64,000 nucleotides of DNA from an uncultured Desulfobacterales bacterium. GTDB lineage: Bacteria; Desulfobacterota; Desulfobacteria; Desulfobacterales; JAHEIW01. Both the position numbers and the translations under genes were made by a program. This document shows, one piece after another, positions 16,560 to 25,329 of this stretch (positions are counted from its first letter, which is position 1; the number at the start of each line of letters is the position of its first letter). The stretch is from positions 206,078 to 270,077 of the forward strand of contig CAMYLV010000013.1 of assembly GCA_947259495.1 (NCBI GenBank), in the 5' to 3' direction. The notes beneath the pieces were generated by a model. The model made no database searches. It was not told the origin of the DNA and saw only the letters and a program-made list of their open reading frames with translations.

Positions 16560-17182
16560 AGCACAACGAGTTTCGTCCCATGGCGGTCGCTCTTACCGTT
16601 GGTCTGGCATCTGTGCTGTGGTTTGTGACTTTCTACCTGAGCGGGTCAACATTCTGGATAAAAATTTCCTTTTCGGCCGCCACCCTGGCCATTTTGTCCC
16701 TGTGGCTCCAGCCCAACCGCGCCGATCAGTTCCGGTTTAACAAAAGCGCCATTGTCATCGGGTTTGTGTCAGCAGGCTTACTCTACTTTATCTTCTTTCT
16801 GGGCAAGGGGATTGCAAGTGCCGCGCTGCCCTTTGCTCAGGGGCAGATCGGCGCTATTTACGGAAAAGGGGCGGGAACCTCAACAACGATTATCGCCTTT
16901 TTACTTTTTTTTATCACCGGACCCTGCGAGGAAATTTATTGGCGCGGCTATTTGCAAAAAAACCTCATGACTCGCTACGGCCACTGGCAGGGATGGCTGC
17001 TGGCCACAGTCATCTATGCCGGAGTGCACATCTGGTCATTTAACTTCATGCTCACGGGTGCAGCCGGTGTAGCAGGGGCCTTCTGGGGCGCGATGTTTTG
17101 GCGCTTTAAAAACCTGGCGCCGGTAATTGTCTCCCATTCTATCTGGAGCACGGTAATTTTTGCGGTTTTTCCGATGCACTGA
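16556..17182 (+). CDS. CPBP family intramembrane metalloprotease
   Basis: Membrane protein of 208 residues with about six to seven helices, belonging to the CPBP (CAAX/Abi) glutamic-type proteases. Motif 1 is PCEEIYWRGYLQ (about residues 122-133, paired Glu and Arg) and motif 2 has the His in IYAGVHIWSFN; a third conserved His is in VSHSIW. Substrate unknown. It starts at TTG overlapping the MenA-like stop, so both are likely one operon. Confidence 0.75.
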   Translation: MKHNEFRPMAVALTVGLASVLWFVTFYLSGSTFWIKISFSAATLAILSLWLQPNRADQFRFNKSAIVIGFVSAGLLYFIFFLGKGIASAALPFAQGQIGAIYGKGAGTSTTIIAFLLFFITGPCEEIYWRGYLQKNLMTRYGHWQGWLLATVIYAGVHIWSFNFMLTGAAGVAGAFWGAMFWRFKNLAPVIVSHSIWSTVIFAVFPMH

Positions 17183-17183
17183 T

Positions 17184-17615
17184 TTATTTGGTTGTGTCAG
17201 AGGCCTCCACTATTTCCTTGATCACATCTAGCATCGGCGGTTTGAGCGTTCGCCATCTGGGCTCGATAGCCCGGCCTTCATGCCAGGTGAATTCCACAAC
17301 GTCATATTTTTCAGGGATAATGTGCTCGTTGTGTTCGCCATAAGCGGTTTCGGGATAAAACTCAATATAGAGCATCCGATCCGGTTCGATCGTAAACTGG
17401 CGGGCAACATTGGTGGCAATATGGCCGGTGCAGCTGCGCACCGACATTCGGCTTTCCGGAATGTCGGAAACAATGACGATAATCGGTCTGAGATGCGCCG
17501 GGCCGTCAGCATTTTCCTTTTGTAAATCAAATATGCGCAACCGGCACTCACCGCTTGCCAGACGCAGCTGACCGCCCCATCCTTCCCAGGAAAAAATATC
17601 ATCATAGACCATCAT
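17184..17615 (-). CDS. Conserved hypothetical protein
   Basis: A 143-residue protein from the ATG at 17615; an open frame continues upstream to 17744 but looks non-coding. Features are MVYDDIFSWEGWGG at the start, RLRIFDL, RMSVRSCTGHIAT (about 68-80) and WRTLKPP near the end. I know this pattern as a recurring uncharacterised family in Desulfobacterota, without a function. It is convergent with the CPBP gene and divergent from TraB. The start has only a weak GGAAA ribosome site. Confidence 0.6.
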   Translation of the reverse strand: MMVYDDIFSWEGWGGQLRLASGECRLRIFDLQKENADGPAHLRPIIVIVSDIPESRMSVRSCTGHIATNVARQFTIEPDRMLYIEFYPETAYGEHNEHIIPEKYDVVEFTWHEGRAIEPRWRTLKPPMLDVIKEIVEASDTTK

Positions 17616-17792
17616 GGTAGAATTTCCAGAGCCAAGCGACCGCATCAGGCATCTGAGTCTTGTACGACCGCTTGTCTGTTGCCTTGCACGGTGGAATATA
17701 CTATAGTCCGTGCAGGTATTACCTTGAATTTTGGTAACAGGCATTAATCGGGCCTTTGAGCGCCTCCGACAGGAATATATACTGAAATAACG

Positions 17793-18968
17793 ATGACAGA
17801 CAACCCTAATTTAACCCACTTGAAATTTGATGAAAAGGAATTCATCCTCATTGGAACTGCGCACGTCTCAAAAGAAAGTACGCGGCTGGTCAAATCAGTA
17901 ATCGAGGAAGAAAAACCGGATACCGTCTGTGTCGAACTCTGTTCGTCTAGATTCCAGGCCATCCAGCAAAAGGATCGCTGGCGGGATACCGATATCGTCA
18001 AAATCGTTAAGGAAAAAAAATCATTTTTGCTTCTGTCGAATCTCCTGCTGGCCTCCTTTCAAAAACGAATTGCCAAACAGTTTGATGTCAAGCCCGGTGA
18101 GGAAATGATAGCGGCCATCGATACCGCTGAATCCGTAGGTGCCCAGATTCATCTTGCCGACCGCGATATTCGCACCACCCTGTCCAGAACCTGGCGTGTG
18201 ATGGGATTATGGAGCAAAATAAAACTGATTTTTCAATTGATGCTGTCCCTGGGACAGCTGGATGAAATCAAAGAAGAAGATATTGAAGAAATGAAGCAGC
18301 AGGACGTTTTGGAAACGCTGCTGGCTGAAGTCGGCAAATCGCTGCCGGAAATAAAAACCATTCTAATTGATGAGCGCGATCAGTATTTGACCGAAAAGAT
18401 TCGCACGGCACCCGGCAACAAAATTGTGGCCGTCGTGGGCGCCGGCCATATCCCGGGAATTCAAAAAAACTGGAATAACGAAATCAATACCCGGGCGCTG
18501 GAACAACTGCCGCCCAAAAGTAACTCCGCCGGGATTCTAAAATGGCTGCTCCCGGCTGTTATCATCGGGCTGTTTCTGGCCGGATTTTTTTTCGGCGGCA
18601 AAAAAGCGGGTACGGACATGATTGTCTGGTGGATCCTGGCCAACGGTATTCTGGCCGGAGTCGGCGCAATCATCGCCCTGGCTCACCCGGCCACCATTTT
18701 GTCCGCCATTCTGGCCGCACCGTTGACCTCGCTTAACCCCATGATCGCTGCTGGATGGGTGTCGGGACTTGTGGAGGCCTTTTCGCGGAAGCCCAAAGTA
18801 AAAGATTTGGAAACATTGCCGGAAGATATTCTATCTGTTCGTGGATTCTGGAAAAACAACGTGACCCGCATTCTGTTGGTGGTGGTATTTACCAATCTCG
18901 GAAGCTCTCTGGGAACCTTTATCGCCTTTCCCGTCATTGTCAAAGTGCTGTTGGGCGCGTCACCCTAG
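17793..18968 (+). CDS. TraB/PrgY-type membrane protein
   Basis: A 391-residue member of the TraB family. The N-terminal half (1-230) carries the domain with LIGTAHVSKESTRLV (about 18-32), CVELCSSR (about 48) and VAVVGAGHIPGI (about 211-222). The C-terminal 150 residues hold about four transmembrane helices. Related proteins are implicated in pheromone inhibition in Gram-positives and are suggested to be metal-dependent proteases. The bacterial role here is not known. It stands alone, with no clear Shine-Dalgarno. Confidence 0.8.
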   Translation: MTDNPNLTHLKFDEKEFILIGTAHVSKESTRLVKSVIEEEKPDTVCVELCSSRFQAIQQKDRWRDTDIVKIVKEKKSFLLLSNLLLASFQKRIAKQFDVKPGEEMIAAIDTAESVGAQIHLADRDIRTTLSRTWRVMGLWSKIKLIFQLMLSLGQLDEIKEEDIEEMKQQDVLETLLAEVGKSLPEIKTILIDERDQYLTEKIRTAPGNKIVAVVGAGHIPGIQKNWNNEINTRALEQLPPKSNSAGILKWLLPAVIIGLFLAGFFFGGKKAGTDMIVWWILANGILAGVGAIIALAHPATILSAILAAPLTSLNPMIAAGWVSGLVEAFSRKPKVKDLETLPEDILSVRGFWKNNVTRILLVVVFTNLGSSLGTFIAFPVIVKVLLGASP

Positions 18969-18972
18969 TAAA

Positions 18973-19061
18973 GGTGTCAGGAAACAGATGACAGATGATA
19001 AAAACTTGAAAATTATTCACCGGATCTGTTTTCTGTCCTCTGTCTTCTGATCTCTGACACC
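18973..19061. repeat. Word-reiterating hairpin (GGTGTCAG ... CTGACACC)
   Basis: Same terminal octamers and internal CAGATGACAGATG / CTGTCCTCTGTC words as 8577-8700. It lies 12 bases before the SPOR-NlpC gene. Confidence 0.75.
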
Positions 19062-19072
19062 CCGATATATTT

Positions 19073-19870
19073 ATGATGAACCATCGAACGTTTCGAAATA
19101 CAAGCTTAGTTAGCAAAACATGCATCTTTTTCAACATCCTGGGATGGCTGCTGGTGGTGACCGGCTGCGGTGGCGGGCACACCGTTCAGCCCGACGCTTC
19201 TTCTATAGCAAAAGAACCCGGCCTGCAGCGGATGGGCTATGCCATTCAGGTCGGCGCCTTTTCGAACATCGACAATGCGGTGCGCCTGACCGCGTCGTTG
19301 CAGCGGCAGGGCCTTGATGCCTATCATTTTCTTGACCGTACAGGGCTGTATAAGGTGCGGTTTGAAAACTACAGGACCAAAGCTGCCGCCCGCAGCAGAG
19401 CGGAAGACATACAGCGCAGCGGTATCATCGAGTCGTTTTATATCGTCGAACCGAAAACGTACGCCACTGACCGGGATAAGCGTAGCGCAAATCTGCAATT
19501 CAGGCAGGAAATAGTCAAAACCGCCCGGCGTTACGTCGGTGTGCCCTATCGCTGGGGCGGCGAATCTCCGCGCACCGGCTTTGATTGCAGCGGGTTTACC
19601 ATGGTGGTCTATCGCCTCAACGGCCTGAATTTACCGCGTTCATCCAGACTGCAATGGACGGCCGGCAAAAAAATTGGACGCCGCCAGCTGAGAATGGGAG
19701 ATCTGGTGTTTTTTGCGACAACCGGCGCTGGCAGGGTTTCCCACGTCGGTATCTATGCGGGCGAAGATAAATTTTTACATGCCCCGCGCAGAGGCAGCCG
19801 CATTAAAGCATCTTCTCTATCCAGTCGCTATTTCAGAACTCGCTATGTGGGTGCCCGATCCTACCTTTAG
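19073..19870 (+). CDS. SPOR-NlpC/P60 cell-wall hydrolase lipoprotein
   Basis: Predicted 265-residue envelope lipoprotein. The N-terminus (residues 17-32) is hydrophobic and ends in LVVTGC, a lipobox. Residues 57-127 are a SPOR domain (YAIQVGAFSN ... LYKVRFENY) that binds denuded peptidoglycan, and 140-265 an NlpC/P60 peptidase with the triad Cys in FDCSGF (about 170), His in VSHVGIY (about 223) and His in FLHAP (about 235). It cleaves peptide cross-bridges in cell-wall remodelling or division. The pairing with SPOR directs it to septa. Confidence 0.8.
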   Translation: MMNHRTFRNTSLVSKTCIFFNILGWLLVVTGCGGGHTVQPDASSIAKEPGLQRMGYAIQVGAFSNIDNAVRLTASLQRQGLDAYHFLDRTGLYKVRFENYRTKAAARSRAEDIQRSGIIESFYIVEPKTYATDRDKRSANLQFRQEIVKTARRYVGVPYRWGGESPRTGFDCSGFTMVVYRLNGLNLPRSSRLQWTAGKKIGRRQLRMGDLVFFATTGAGRVSHVGIYAGEDKFLHAPRRGSRIKASSLSSRYFRTRYVGARSYL

Positions 19871-19883
19871 GACGATATACCGA

Positions 19884-20540
19884 CTATTCGACTTTCGGTA
19901 AAATCTCCACAATGGACCGCTGGCGTTTTTGTCCGCCGGCCAGCGTGTAAGTCTTCTTAATCGTTTTTAAACGACCCTCAGCAAACAACTGGATGCATTT
20001 CGGGTAAAGCGCCCACTCCAGCTCCAGACCCTTTTTGCGGATGGATTCTAGGGTATCGCCCGGGGCAATCGCAAATGCCCGCTGACCGATTATCGGTCCG
20101 GTGTCCTCACCGTAATCAATGAAATGGACCGTACTTCCGGCGACTTTGCAACCGTAGCGAAACGTGTCGCCGTATCCGTCTGTGCCGGGAAATGCCGGGA
20201 GCAAGGCCGGATGAATGTTCATGATCCGGGGGTTGCCGCGGTCCAGATTGACTCGATCAATAAAATAAGGCGTCAAGGTTCTCATAAAATAGTCAAAGTC
20301 CGCCGGCAGGCGGGTGGTTGCGGGATCCGCTTTAAACTGTTGAATAATTGAGGCATAATCGACAACAAATGCTGGAATTTGGGCCGCTGCGGCTCTTTTA
20401 AGGCCATGGGCGCGGGGGTTGTCGGATCCGATAAAGCTCAATTCCCCACTAATCTTGCCATTTTCGCAACAATCCATTATCGCCTGCAGATTTGAACCAC
20501 CCCCTGAGATCAGGGCGCCGATACGAATCTTATTTCCCAT
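19884..20540 (-). CDS. purN: Phosphoribosylglycinamide formyltransferase
   Basis: Folate-dependent GAR transformylase of purine synthesis, 218 residues from the ATG at 20540 (GGAAAGGCGG upstream; the frame extends to 20585 without support). Glycine-rich LISGGGSNLQAI opens the protein. The catalytic Asn and His lie in MNIHPALLPAFPG, the catalytic Asp in YGEDTGPII. The stretch between about residues 60 and 110 is slightly longer than in the E. coli enzyme. It is convergent with the NlpC gene and isolated from other pur genes. Confidence 0.85.
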   Translation of the reverse strand: MGNKIRIGALISGGGSNLQAIMDCCENGKISGELSFIGSDNPRAHGLKRAAAAQIPAFVVDYASIIQQFKADPATTRLPADFDYFMRTLTPYFIDRVNLDRGNPRIMNIHPALLPAFPGTDGYGDTFRYGCKVAGSTVHFIDYGEDTGPIIGQRAFAIAPGDTLESIRKKGLELEWALYPKCIQLFAEGRLKTIKKTYTLAGGQKRQRSIVEILPKVE

Positions 20541-20570
20541 TGTTTCCGCCTTTCCGGTGCATAGATTGCT

Positions 20571-20600
20571 ACCTGAATATTGCATGAAAATTAATGAGAA
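20571..20600 (+). repeat. Half-arm of dispersed repeat (ACCTGAAT...ATGAGAA type)
   Basis: Near-identical to 5403-5432 and similar to both arms of 31182-31346. It lies in the purN leader. Confidence 0.6.
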
Positions 20601-20671
20601 GTTGTCATTATTTTTATACGAAAGCCTCCGACTTGTCCGCCTCTGGGGGACCGGTGCAAAATTCAGATCCT

Positions 20672-20820
20672 AACTAATTGGGGGGTCGGGGAGTTTTTCT
20701 GCCCAGCCCTTGTCAATAGCGGAATGAATTATCAGCAGCGAAATCGGGTCCGCCGCAGGCGGATTTGAATGCATTAGGGAGCGACCGATTTAAAAAAATT
20801 CCCCGACCCCTCAACTAATT
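20672..20820. repeat. Palindromic element, 149 bp
   Basis: AACTAATTGGGGGGTCGGGG (20672-20691) pairs with CCCCGACCCCTCAACTAATT (20801-20820). Internal sequence AATAGCGGAATGAATTAT recurs at 49133-49177, and GTCCGCCGCAGGCGG recurs inside 25112-25329. The gap 20541-21226 is filled by this, the half-arm above and a shortened 105-bp element. Confidence 0.75.
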
Positions 20821-20944
20821 CGTCTGATCGTGCTTTGACCTGAAATCCCCATTGTTTAGGTTGTCAAAAACCGGTGTTCAAATCAATGCTTAAGTTTAAA
20901 TTCCCCCCTGGCGGCCGGCCGTTAATTGTGATGGCGGATCATTT

Positions 20945-20991
20945 CTATGGTGGTTGTCAACAAAACGTTCCGTATTATGAAAAGCGGTATA
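20945..20991 (+). repeat. Shortened copy of the 105-bp element
   Basis: CTATGGTGGTTGTC joins directly through AACGTTCCG to TATTATGAAAAGCGGTATA. The middle 60 bases of the full element are missing. Confidence 0.65.
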
Positions 20992-21226
20992 AACGGCACC
21001 TTCAAAGAATTTCAATTACCGCTTATGCATTGACACCGATCCTGAGTTTCACTATAACCTTTGTTCAATTTTCACATTCAAACGGGCAAAACTACAACCG
21101 GCTGATGGGAACACGATCGGCAGTCCGCACGATGGCCCGCTGCCCGGGATGCCGAGGTTGACAATATAACCGCACATTACTATTATGAAATCGTATTTTA
21201 TTTTGATAAGGAAAGGATGAAAAATC

Positions 21227-21553
21227 ATGGCAGAAGGCATCATGGAAATAGATGATGGCAATTTTGAAGCAGAGGTACTTCAGGCGGATAAACCGGTTAT
21301 GGTTGATTTTTGGGCACCCTGGTGCGGCCCGTGCAAAGCCATTGGACCCATGGTAGAGGATTTGGCCGGCACGTTCGGTGAAAAGGTGAAGTTTGCCAAA
21401 TGCAATGTCGATAACAGCCCGGTCACCCCGAGCAAATACGGTATCAAAGCGATTCCGACGCTTATTTTTTTTAAGAACGGAGACGTTGTAGAACAAATCA
21501 CCGGAATGGTCGCCAAATCAAAACTGGAAGATGCATTAAACAAAATCACTTAG
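21227..21553 (+). CDS. trxA: Thioredoxin
   Basis: Canonical 108-residue thioredoxin that reduces protein disulfides in the cytoplasm. The active site WCGPCK is at residues 32-37, the buried Asp at 27, and the cis-Pro in AIPTLIFF near 77. The start is an ATG preceded by GGAAAGGATG. The likely electron donor is thioredoxin reductase, which is not in the window. It precedes bamD by 43 bases. Confidence 0.9.
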   Translation: MAEGIMEIDDGNFEAEVLQADKPVMVDFWAPWCGPCKAIGPMVEDLAGTFGEKVKFAKCNVDNSPVTPSKYGIKAIPTLIFFKNGDVVEQITGMVAKSKLEDALNKIT

Positions 21554-21596
21554 ACAAATCCAGTGTGTAAGGCAATTTAACAGAGGCAAAATCCAC

Positions 21597-22277
21597 ATGC
21601 GGCCCACACCGATCATATGCCTGGTTGCATTGCTGATTGCAACCGGGTGTTCAACCATTGAAAAGCAATACGATAAACTTTTTGGGATTGATGACGGCGG
21701 CACCGCCCAGGAGCTGGCCTGGGATGGTATGGATGCCTATGAAAACGGTAAATATGATAAAGCCATCGAAAAATTTCAAAAGCTTAAGGATTATTACCCA
21801 TTTTCGAAATATGCCATCCTGGCTGAATTAAAAATCGCGGACGCCCACTACCAGCGCGAGGAGTATGGTGAAGCCATTTTTGCCTATGAAAATTTTGAAC
21901 AGCTTCATCCACGCAACGAGGCGATTCCCTATGTCATCTACCAGATTGGCAGATGCTATTATGACCAGATCGGTACGCCGGACCGTGATCAGACGTCCGC
22001 CCAAAAAGCGCTGGAATCATTTCAACGCTTAATGCAACAATTTCCCCAGGACCAGTATGCGGTAAGAGCCGGCGAGCACATCGACAAATGTCAAAAAAGC
22101 CTGGCCGGACATGATTATGCTGTCGGCGTGTTTTACTACAAGACCAAACATTACAAGGCTGCTTTACACCGCTTTATGACCATCATTTCCGACTACCCGG
22201 ACGTGGGATATCATCAAAAAGCGCTCGCATACATTGCCAGGTGCGAGGCCTCCATCACCAAAGAGGAGAAACAATAG
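21597..22277 (+). CDS. bamD: Outer membrane assembly lipoprotein BamD
   Basis: A 226-residue lipoprotein of the BAM complex that inserts outer-membrane beta barrels. The signal ends in ATGCS (lipobox at about residue 18). Residues 35-215 carry tandem TPR-like helices: GMDAYENGKYDKAIEKFQKLKDYYPFS is a clear first repeat, followed by HYQREEYGEAIFAYENFEQLHP and later repeats. BamD links BamA to the periplasmic chaperone path. The ATG has a modest AGAGGC site upstream. Confidence 0.85.
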   Translation: MRPTPIICLVALLIATGCSTIEKQYDKLFGIDDGGTAQELAWDGMDAYENGKYDKAIEKFQKLKDYYPFSKYAILAELKIADAHYQREEYGEAIFAYENFEQLHPRNEAIPYVIYQIGRCYYDQIGTPDRDQTSAQKALESFQRLMQQFPQDQYAVRAGEHIDKCQKSLAGHDYAVGVFYYKTKHYKAALHRFMTIISDYPDVGYHQKALAYIARCEASITKEEKQ

Positions 22278-22372
22278 ATCGCATAAAAAGGCTTTACAGG
22301 TGGCTTGATTTGGTGTACTGAGCCATGTTCAAATTGACAAACAAGTATTTCAGTATAAAAGGAGAGCGGGTC

Positions 22373-22564
22373 ATGTCAAAAGAATGTGAGATTTGCGGTA
22401 AAAAACCAATGGTAGGAAATAACGTCAGTCATGCCCATAATGTGACCAAGCGACGGTTCAACCCCAACTTGCAAAGAGTGCGCGCCGTTTCCGGCGGACG
22501 GGTTAAAAAAATGATGGTCTGCACCAGTTGCATCAAATCCGGAAATGTTGTCAAAGCACCTTAA
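22373..22564 (+). CDS. rpmB: 50S ribosomal protein L28
   Basis: Ribosomal protein of 63 residues, starting at the ATG at 22373 behind GGAGAGCGGG; an upstream in-frame ATG at 22325 would give an atypical 16-residue extension. The zinc-type Cys pairs are CEICGKKP (about 5-12) and CTSCIKSG near the C-terminus. The core [18 protein letters not shown] is family-typical. Its stop codon shares the TTAA with the convergent Rel/SpoT gene, so the two terminate within four bases of each other. Confidence 0.95.
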   Translation: MSKECEICGKKPMVGNNVSHAHNVTKRRFNPNLQRVRAVSGGRVKKMMVCTSCIKSGNVVKAP

Positions 22565-24702
22565 CCGACCCGCTTTACCTCCTGCACGTGTCTAACCTTT
22601 TTGACGGCGGCCAAAATCTTATTCAGATGGGTGGTGTCCTCAACCCCGATTGTAAAAAAACTATCAACCATTTTGTTTTCCCGTGTTTCGGTTTTGGCAT
22701 TTAGGATATTGGCGCCCAGCTTACTGATATTGCCTACCAAATCAGCCAGCAATCCCATCCGGTCCTGTGATATGATTCTGATTTTGACCGGGTAGGTGTC
22801 GTTGGCGTGCTGGTTCCAGGACACCTCGATTTGGCGTTCCGGATTCATCCTCAGGGCGTTGACACAACTGGTACGGTGAACGGTTACGCCATATCCCTGG
22901 GTAATGTAACCCACAATGGGATCACCGGGCACAGGCTGGCAGCATTTGCCAAATTTGATCAGGATATCATCCACGCCGTTTACCAATATGCCGGCCTTGA
23001 GCTTTTTCTTTCTGACCCGCCCCATTAATTTGTTGAAAATCGATCCGTCAACATCCGCTGCTTCGGTTTTGGGCACAAACTTGCGCAACACCTGCAGGGG
23101 CGTAATCTTGCCATAACCCACGTTGGCAATCAGGTCATCAACGGTCTTGAAGCCAAATTGTTCGACAACGGCCGACATCTGATCCGATTTAACCAGATTG
23201 TTAAAACTCAGGCGTTCCTTGCGAAATGCCTTTTCACACATCTCGCGACCCAAAGTGAGACTGCGTTGTGTTTCCTGGACCTTGATCCAGTGCCTGATCT
23301 TTGAGCGGGCTTTGACCGTTTTGACAAAGTTGAGCCAATCCTTGCTCGGGTGATGATTTTTAGAGGTAACGATTTCAACGATATCGCCGGTTTTCAGTTC
23401 ATAAGGCAGCGGTACCATCCGTCCGTTTACTTTTGCACCGGTACACAGGTTACCCACTTCAGAGTGAATCAGATAGGCAAAATCAACCGGGGTAGCGCCG
23501 CGCGGCAGGGTTTTGACCTCGCCGCGCGGGGTGAAGACATAGACTTCATCAGGGAAAAGATCGATGCGAACATTCTCCAAAAACTCACCGGGATCCAGGA
23601 AATTTTCCTGGTTTTCGATTAGATTCTGTATCCAGGCAAACTTGCGACTCACATTTTCATCAAGGTGCTTGCCTTCTTTATAGCCCCAGTGAGCGGCAAT
23701 ACCGGATTCGGCCACTCTGTCCATCTCCCATGTGCGGATCTGGATCTCAATGCGCTCTCCAACCGGTCCGATGACGGTGGTATGCAGCGACTGGTACATA
23801 TTGGTCTTGGGGCGCCCGATGTAGTCTTTAAATTTGTGATCAATAGGCTTCCACAATGAATGGATGAGACCCAATGCCTCGTAACAATTGGGCACGCTAT
23901 CGAGAATAATCCTGAATGCGATAATGTCATAAATTTCCTCAAAGGGCAGGTTCTGGGATACCATTTTATTATAGATGCTGTAATTATTTTTAATGCGGCC
24001 CAGGACCTCGCACTTTAGGTTGGCGTCATCCATTGCTTTTTTAAGGTCGCTTTTGACTTTCTCGATGTATTTTTCACGACCAGTCCTGGATTTGCTCCGA
24101 AGCCTGTCGATGCGGGCGAATTCCTCCGGTTGGGTATATTTGAAAGAAGTTTCTTCCAGCTCATTTTTGAATCTATAAATTCCCAGCCGGGAGGCGATGG
24201 GTGCGTAAATATCAAGCGTTTCCTGGGCAATTTCCTTTCTTCTGTCGGAACTGTGAAATTGCAGGGTGCGCATGTTGTGCAGCCGGTCAGCCAGTTTAAT
24301 GAGTATGACGCGTATATCGTCGGCCATCGCCAGAAACATTTTACGTATGCTTTCAGCCTGACGGGCCTGGGAACTGCCAAAAGACAGACTGCTGAGCTTA
24401 GAAACGCCGGACACGATATGCAAGACTTCGGGGCCAAATAGATCTTTAATTTCTTCGGGAGTGGCGGGCGTGTCTTCAATAACGTCATGCAGAATGCCGG
24501 CGGCAACGCTTTCCGGATCTAATTTCATATCCGCCAGTATACCGGCCACTTCAAGGGGATGGGATAAATAAGGCTCTCCGGAGAGTCTTACCTGACCCTC
24601 ATGAACCCGGGCCGAATAAATGTAGGCGCGTTCGATGAGGTCTAAATCGGCATCCGGCACATAATCGGATACCTTTTCAACTATATCATTAATCCGGATC
24701 AA
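22561..24702 (-). CDS. spoT: Bifunctional (p)ppGpp synthetase/hydrolase (Rel/SpoT)
   Basis: A 713-residue stringent-response enzyme. The HD hydrolase domain holds [10 protein letters not shown] (about residues 69-78), so hydrolysis should be active. The synthetase has [18 protein letters not shown] (about 305). TGS follows (about 385-445), then a C-terminal ACT domain (about 640-710). This full-length layout is the normal form of a single Rel in this group. A hairpin-rich intergenic region of about 620 bases separates it from proS. Confidence 0.9.
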   Translation of the reverse strand: MIRINDIVEKVSDYVPDADLDLIERAYIYSARVHEGQVRLSGEPYLSHPLEVAGILADMKLDPESVAAGILHDVIEDTPATPEEIKDLFGPEVLHIVSGVSKLSSLSFGSSQARQAESIRKMFLAMADDIRVILIKLADRLHNMRTLQFHSSDRRKEIAQETLDIYAPIASRLGIYRFKNELEETSFKYTQPEEFARIDRLRSKSRTGREKYIEKVKSDLKKAMDDANLKCEVLGRIKNNYSIYNKMVSQNLPFEEIYDIIAFRIILDSVPNCYEALGLIHSLWKPIDHKFKDYIGRPKTNMYQSLHTTVIGPVGERIEIQIRTWEMDRVAESGIAAHWGYKEGKHLDENVSRKFAWIQNLIENQENFLDPGEFLENVRIDLFPDEVYVFTPRGEVKTLPRGATPVDFAYLIHSEVGNLCTGAKVNGRMVPLPYELKTGDIVEIVTSKNHHPSKDWLNFVKTVKARSKIRHWIKVQETQRSLTLGREMCEKAFRKERLSFNNLVKSDQMSAVVEQFGFKTVDDLIANVGYGKITPLQVLRKFVPKTEAADVDGSIFNKLMGRVRKKKLKAGILVNGVDDILIKFGKCCQPVPGDPIVGYITQGYGVTVHRTSCVNALRMNPERQIEVSWNQHANDTYPVKIRIISQDRMGLLADLVGNISKLGANILNAKTETRENKMVDSFFTIGVEDTTHLNKILAAVKKVRHVQEVKRVG

Positions 24703-24845
24703 GGCAGGTCGTTCTTAAATCTTTAAGGGTTATCAATTATACAATTAGATTTTTGCTTCGTTGAACCCGACTAAAAAAACACCAAGCCATTTTATTAATA
24801 TCGCTTTAAATGCACTAAATCAAAAAAATTTCTAAAAGAAGAATC

Positions 24846-25026
24846 GGTCATGTCAATTTCTTCGAGGCGCTATGAACAGCCAGTTGCCTGTGACCTGATA
24901 TTTGGGATTAAATCCACGATATTACCAAACCCAATAGCATGGTTGCCATTCATCCCAAATATCAGGCCACGATGTAACATGCCTGTTAAATTTTCAACAT
25001 AGCGCCTTTCAGAAAATAACATGACC
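24846..25026. repeat. Long palindrome with nested arms, 181 bp
   Basis: Outer arms GGTCATGT (24846) / AACATGACC (25018), then AGGCGCTATG / CATAGCGCCT, then CCTGATATTTGGGAT (24894-24908) / ATCCCAAATATCAGG (24952-24966). The outer GGTCATGTCA also occurs next to element B at 14922. The region 24703-25326 contains no gene. Confidence 0.75.
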
Positions 25027-25111
25027 TTTTGGATATTGCGCTCAGAATTAGATCTAGAAATCTCCCATAATGACTAAGTTGCTATGGTAAATTATTTCTG
25101 TAACATGAATA

Positions 25112-25329
25112 TAGAACCTATCTCAAAAATAGTAGATCACGTCTTAGGGCGCGACGCAAACCGATTCAAAAGTGGAGCATACACGATAGTATTCGAGCAT
25201 TTTGAATCGGTTTGATGCACACTTTAATATTCATAAAATAGATGTGTAATCCCGTTTTCTCGGGGCAACAAAGCCCTTGGGCGCCTGTCCGCCGCAGGCG
25301 GGTTGGATGCATTTTTGAGATAGGTTCTA
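25112..25329. repeat. Element with perfect 19-bp terminal inverted repeats
   Basis: TAGAACCTATCTCAAAAAT (25112-25130) is the exact complement of 25311-25329. Inside lies a second palindrome, ACCGATTCAAAAGTGGAGC ... GAGCATTTTGAATCGGT (25158-25213), whose core matches 48957-49101. The right terminal repeat contains the proS stop codon. No transposase or target duplication was found. Confidence 0.75.

Noticed and set aside
20874-21161. A 95-residue + strand frame before trxA
   Set aside because: It crosses the shortened 105-bp repeat and has no coding character.
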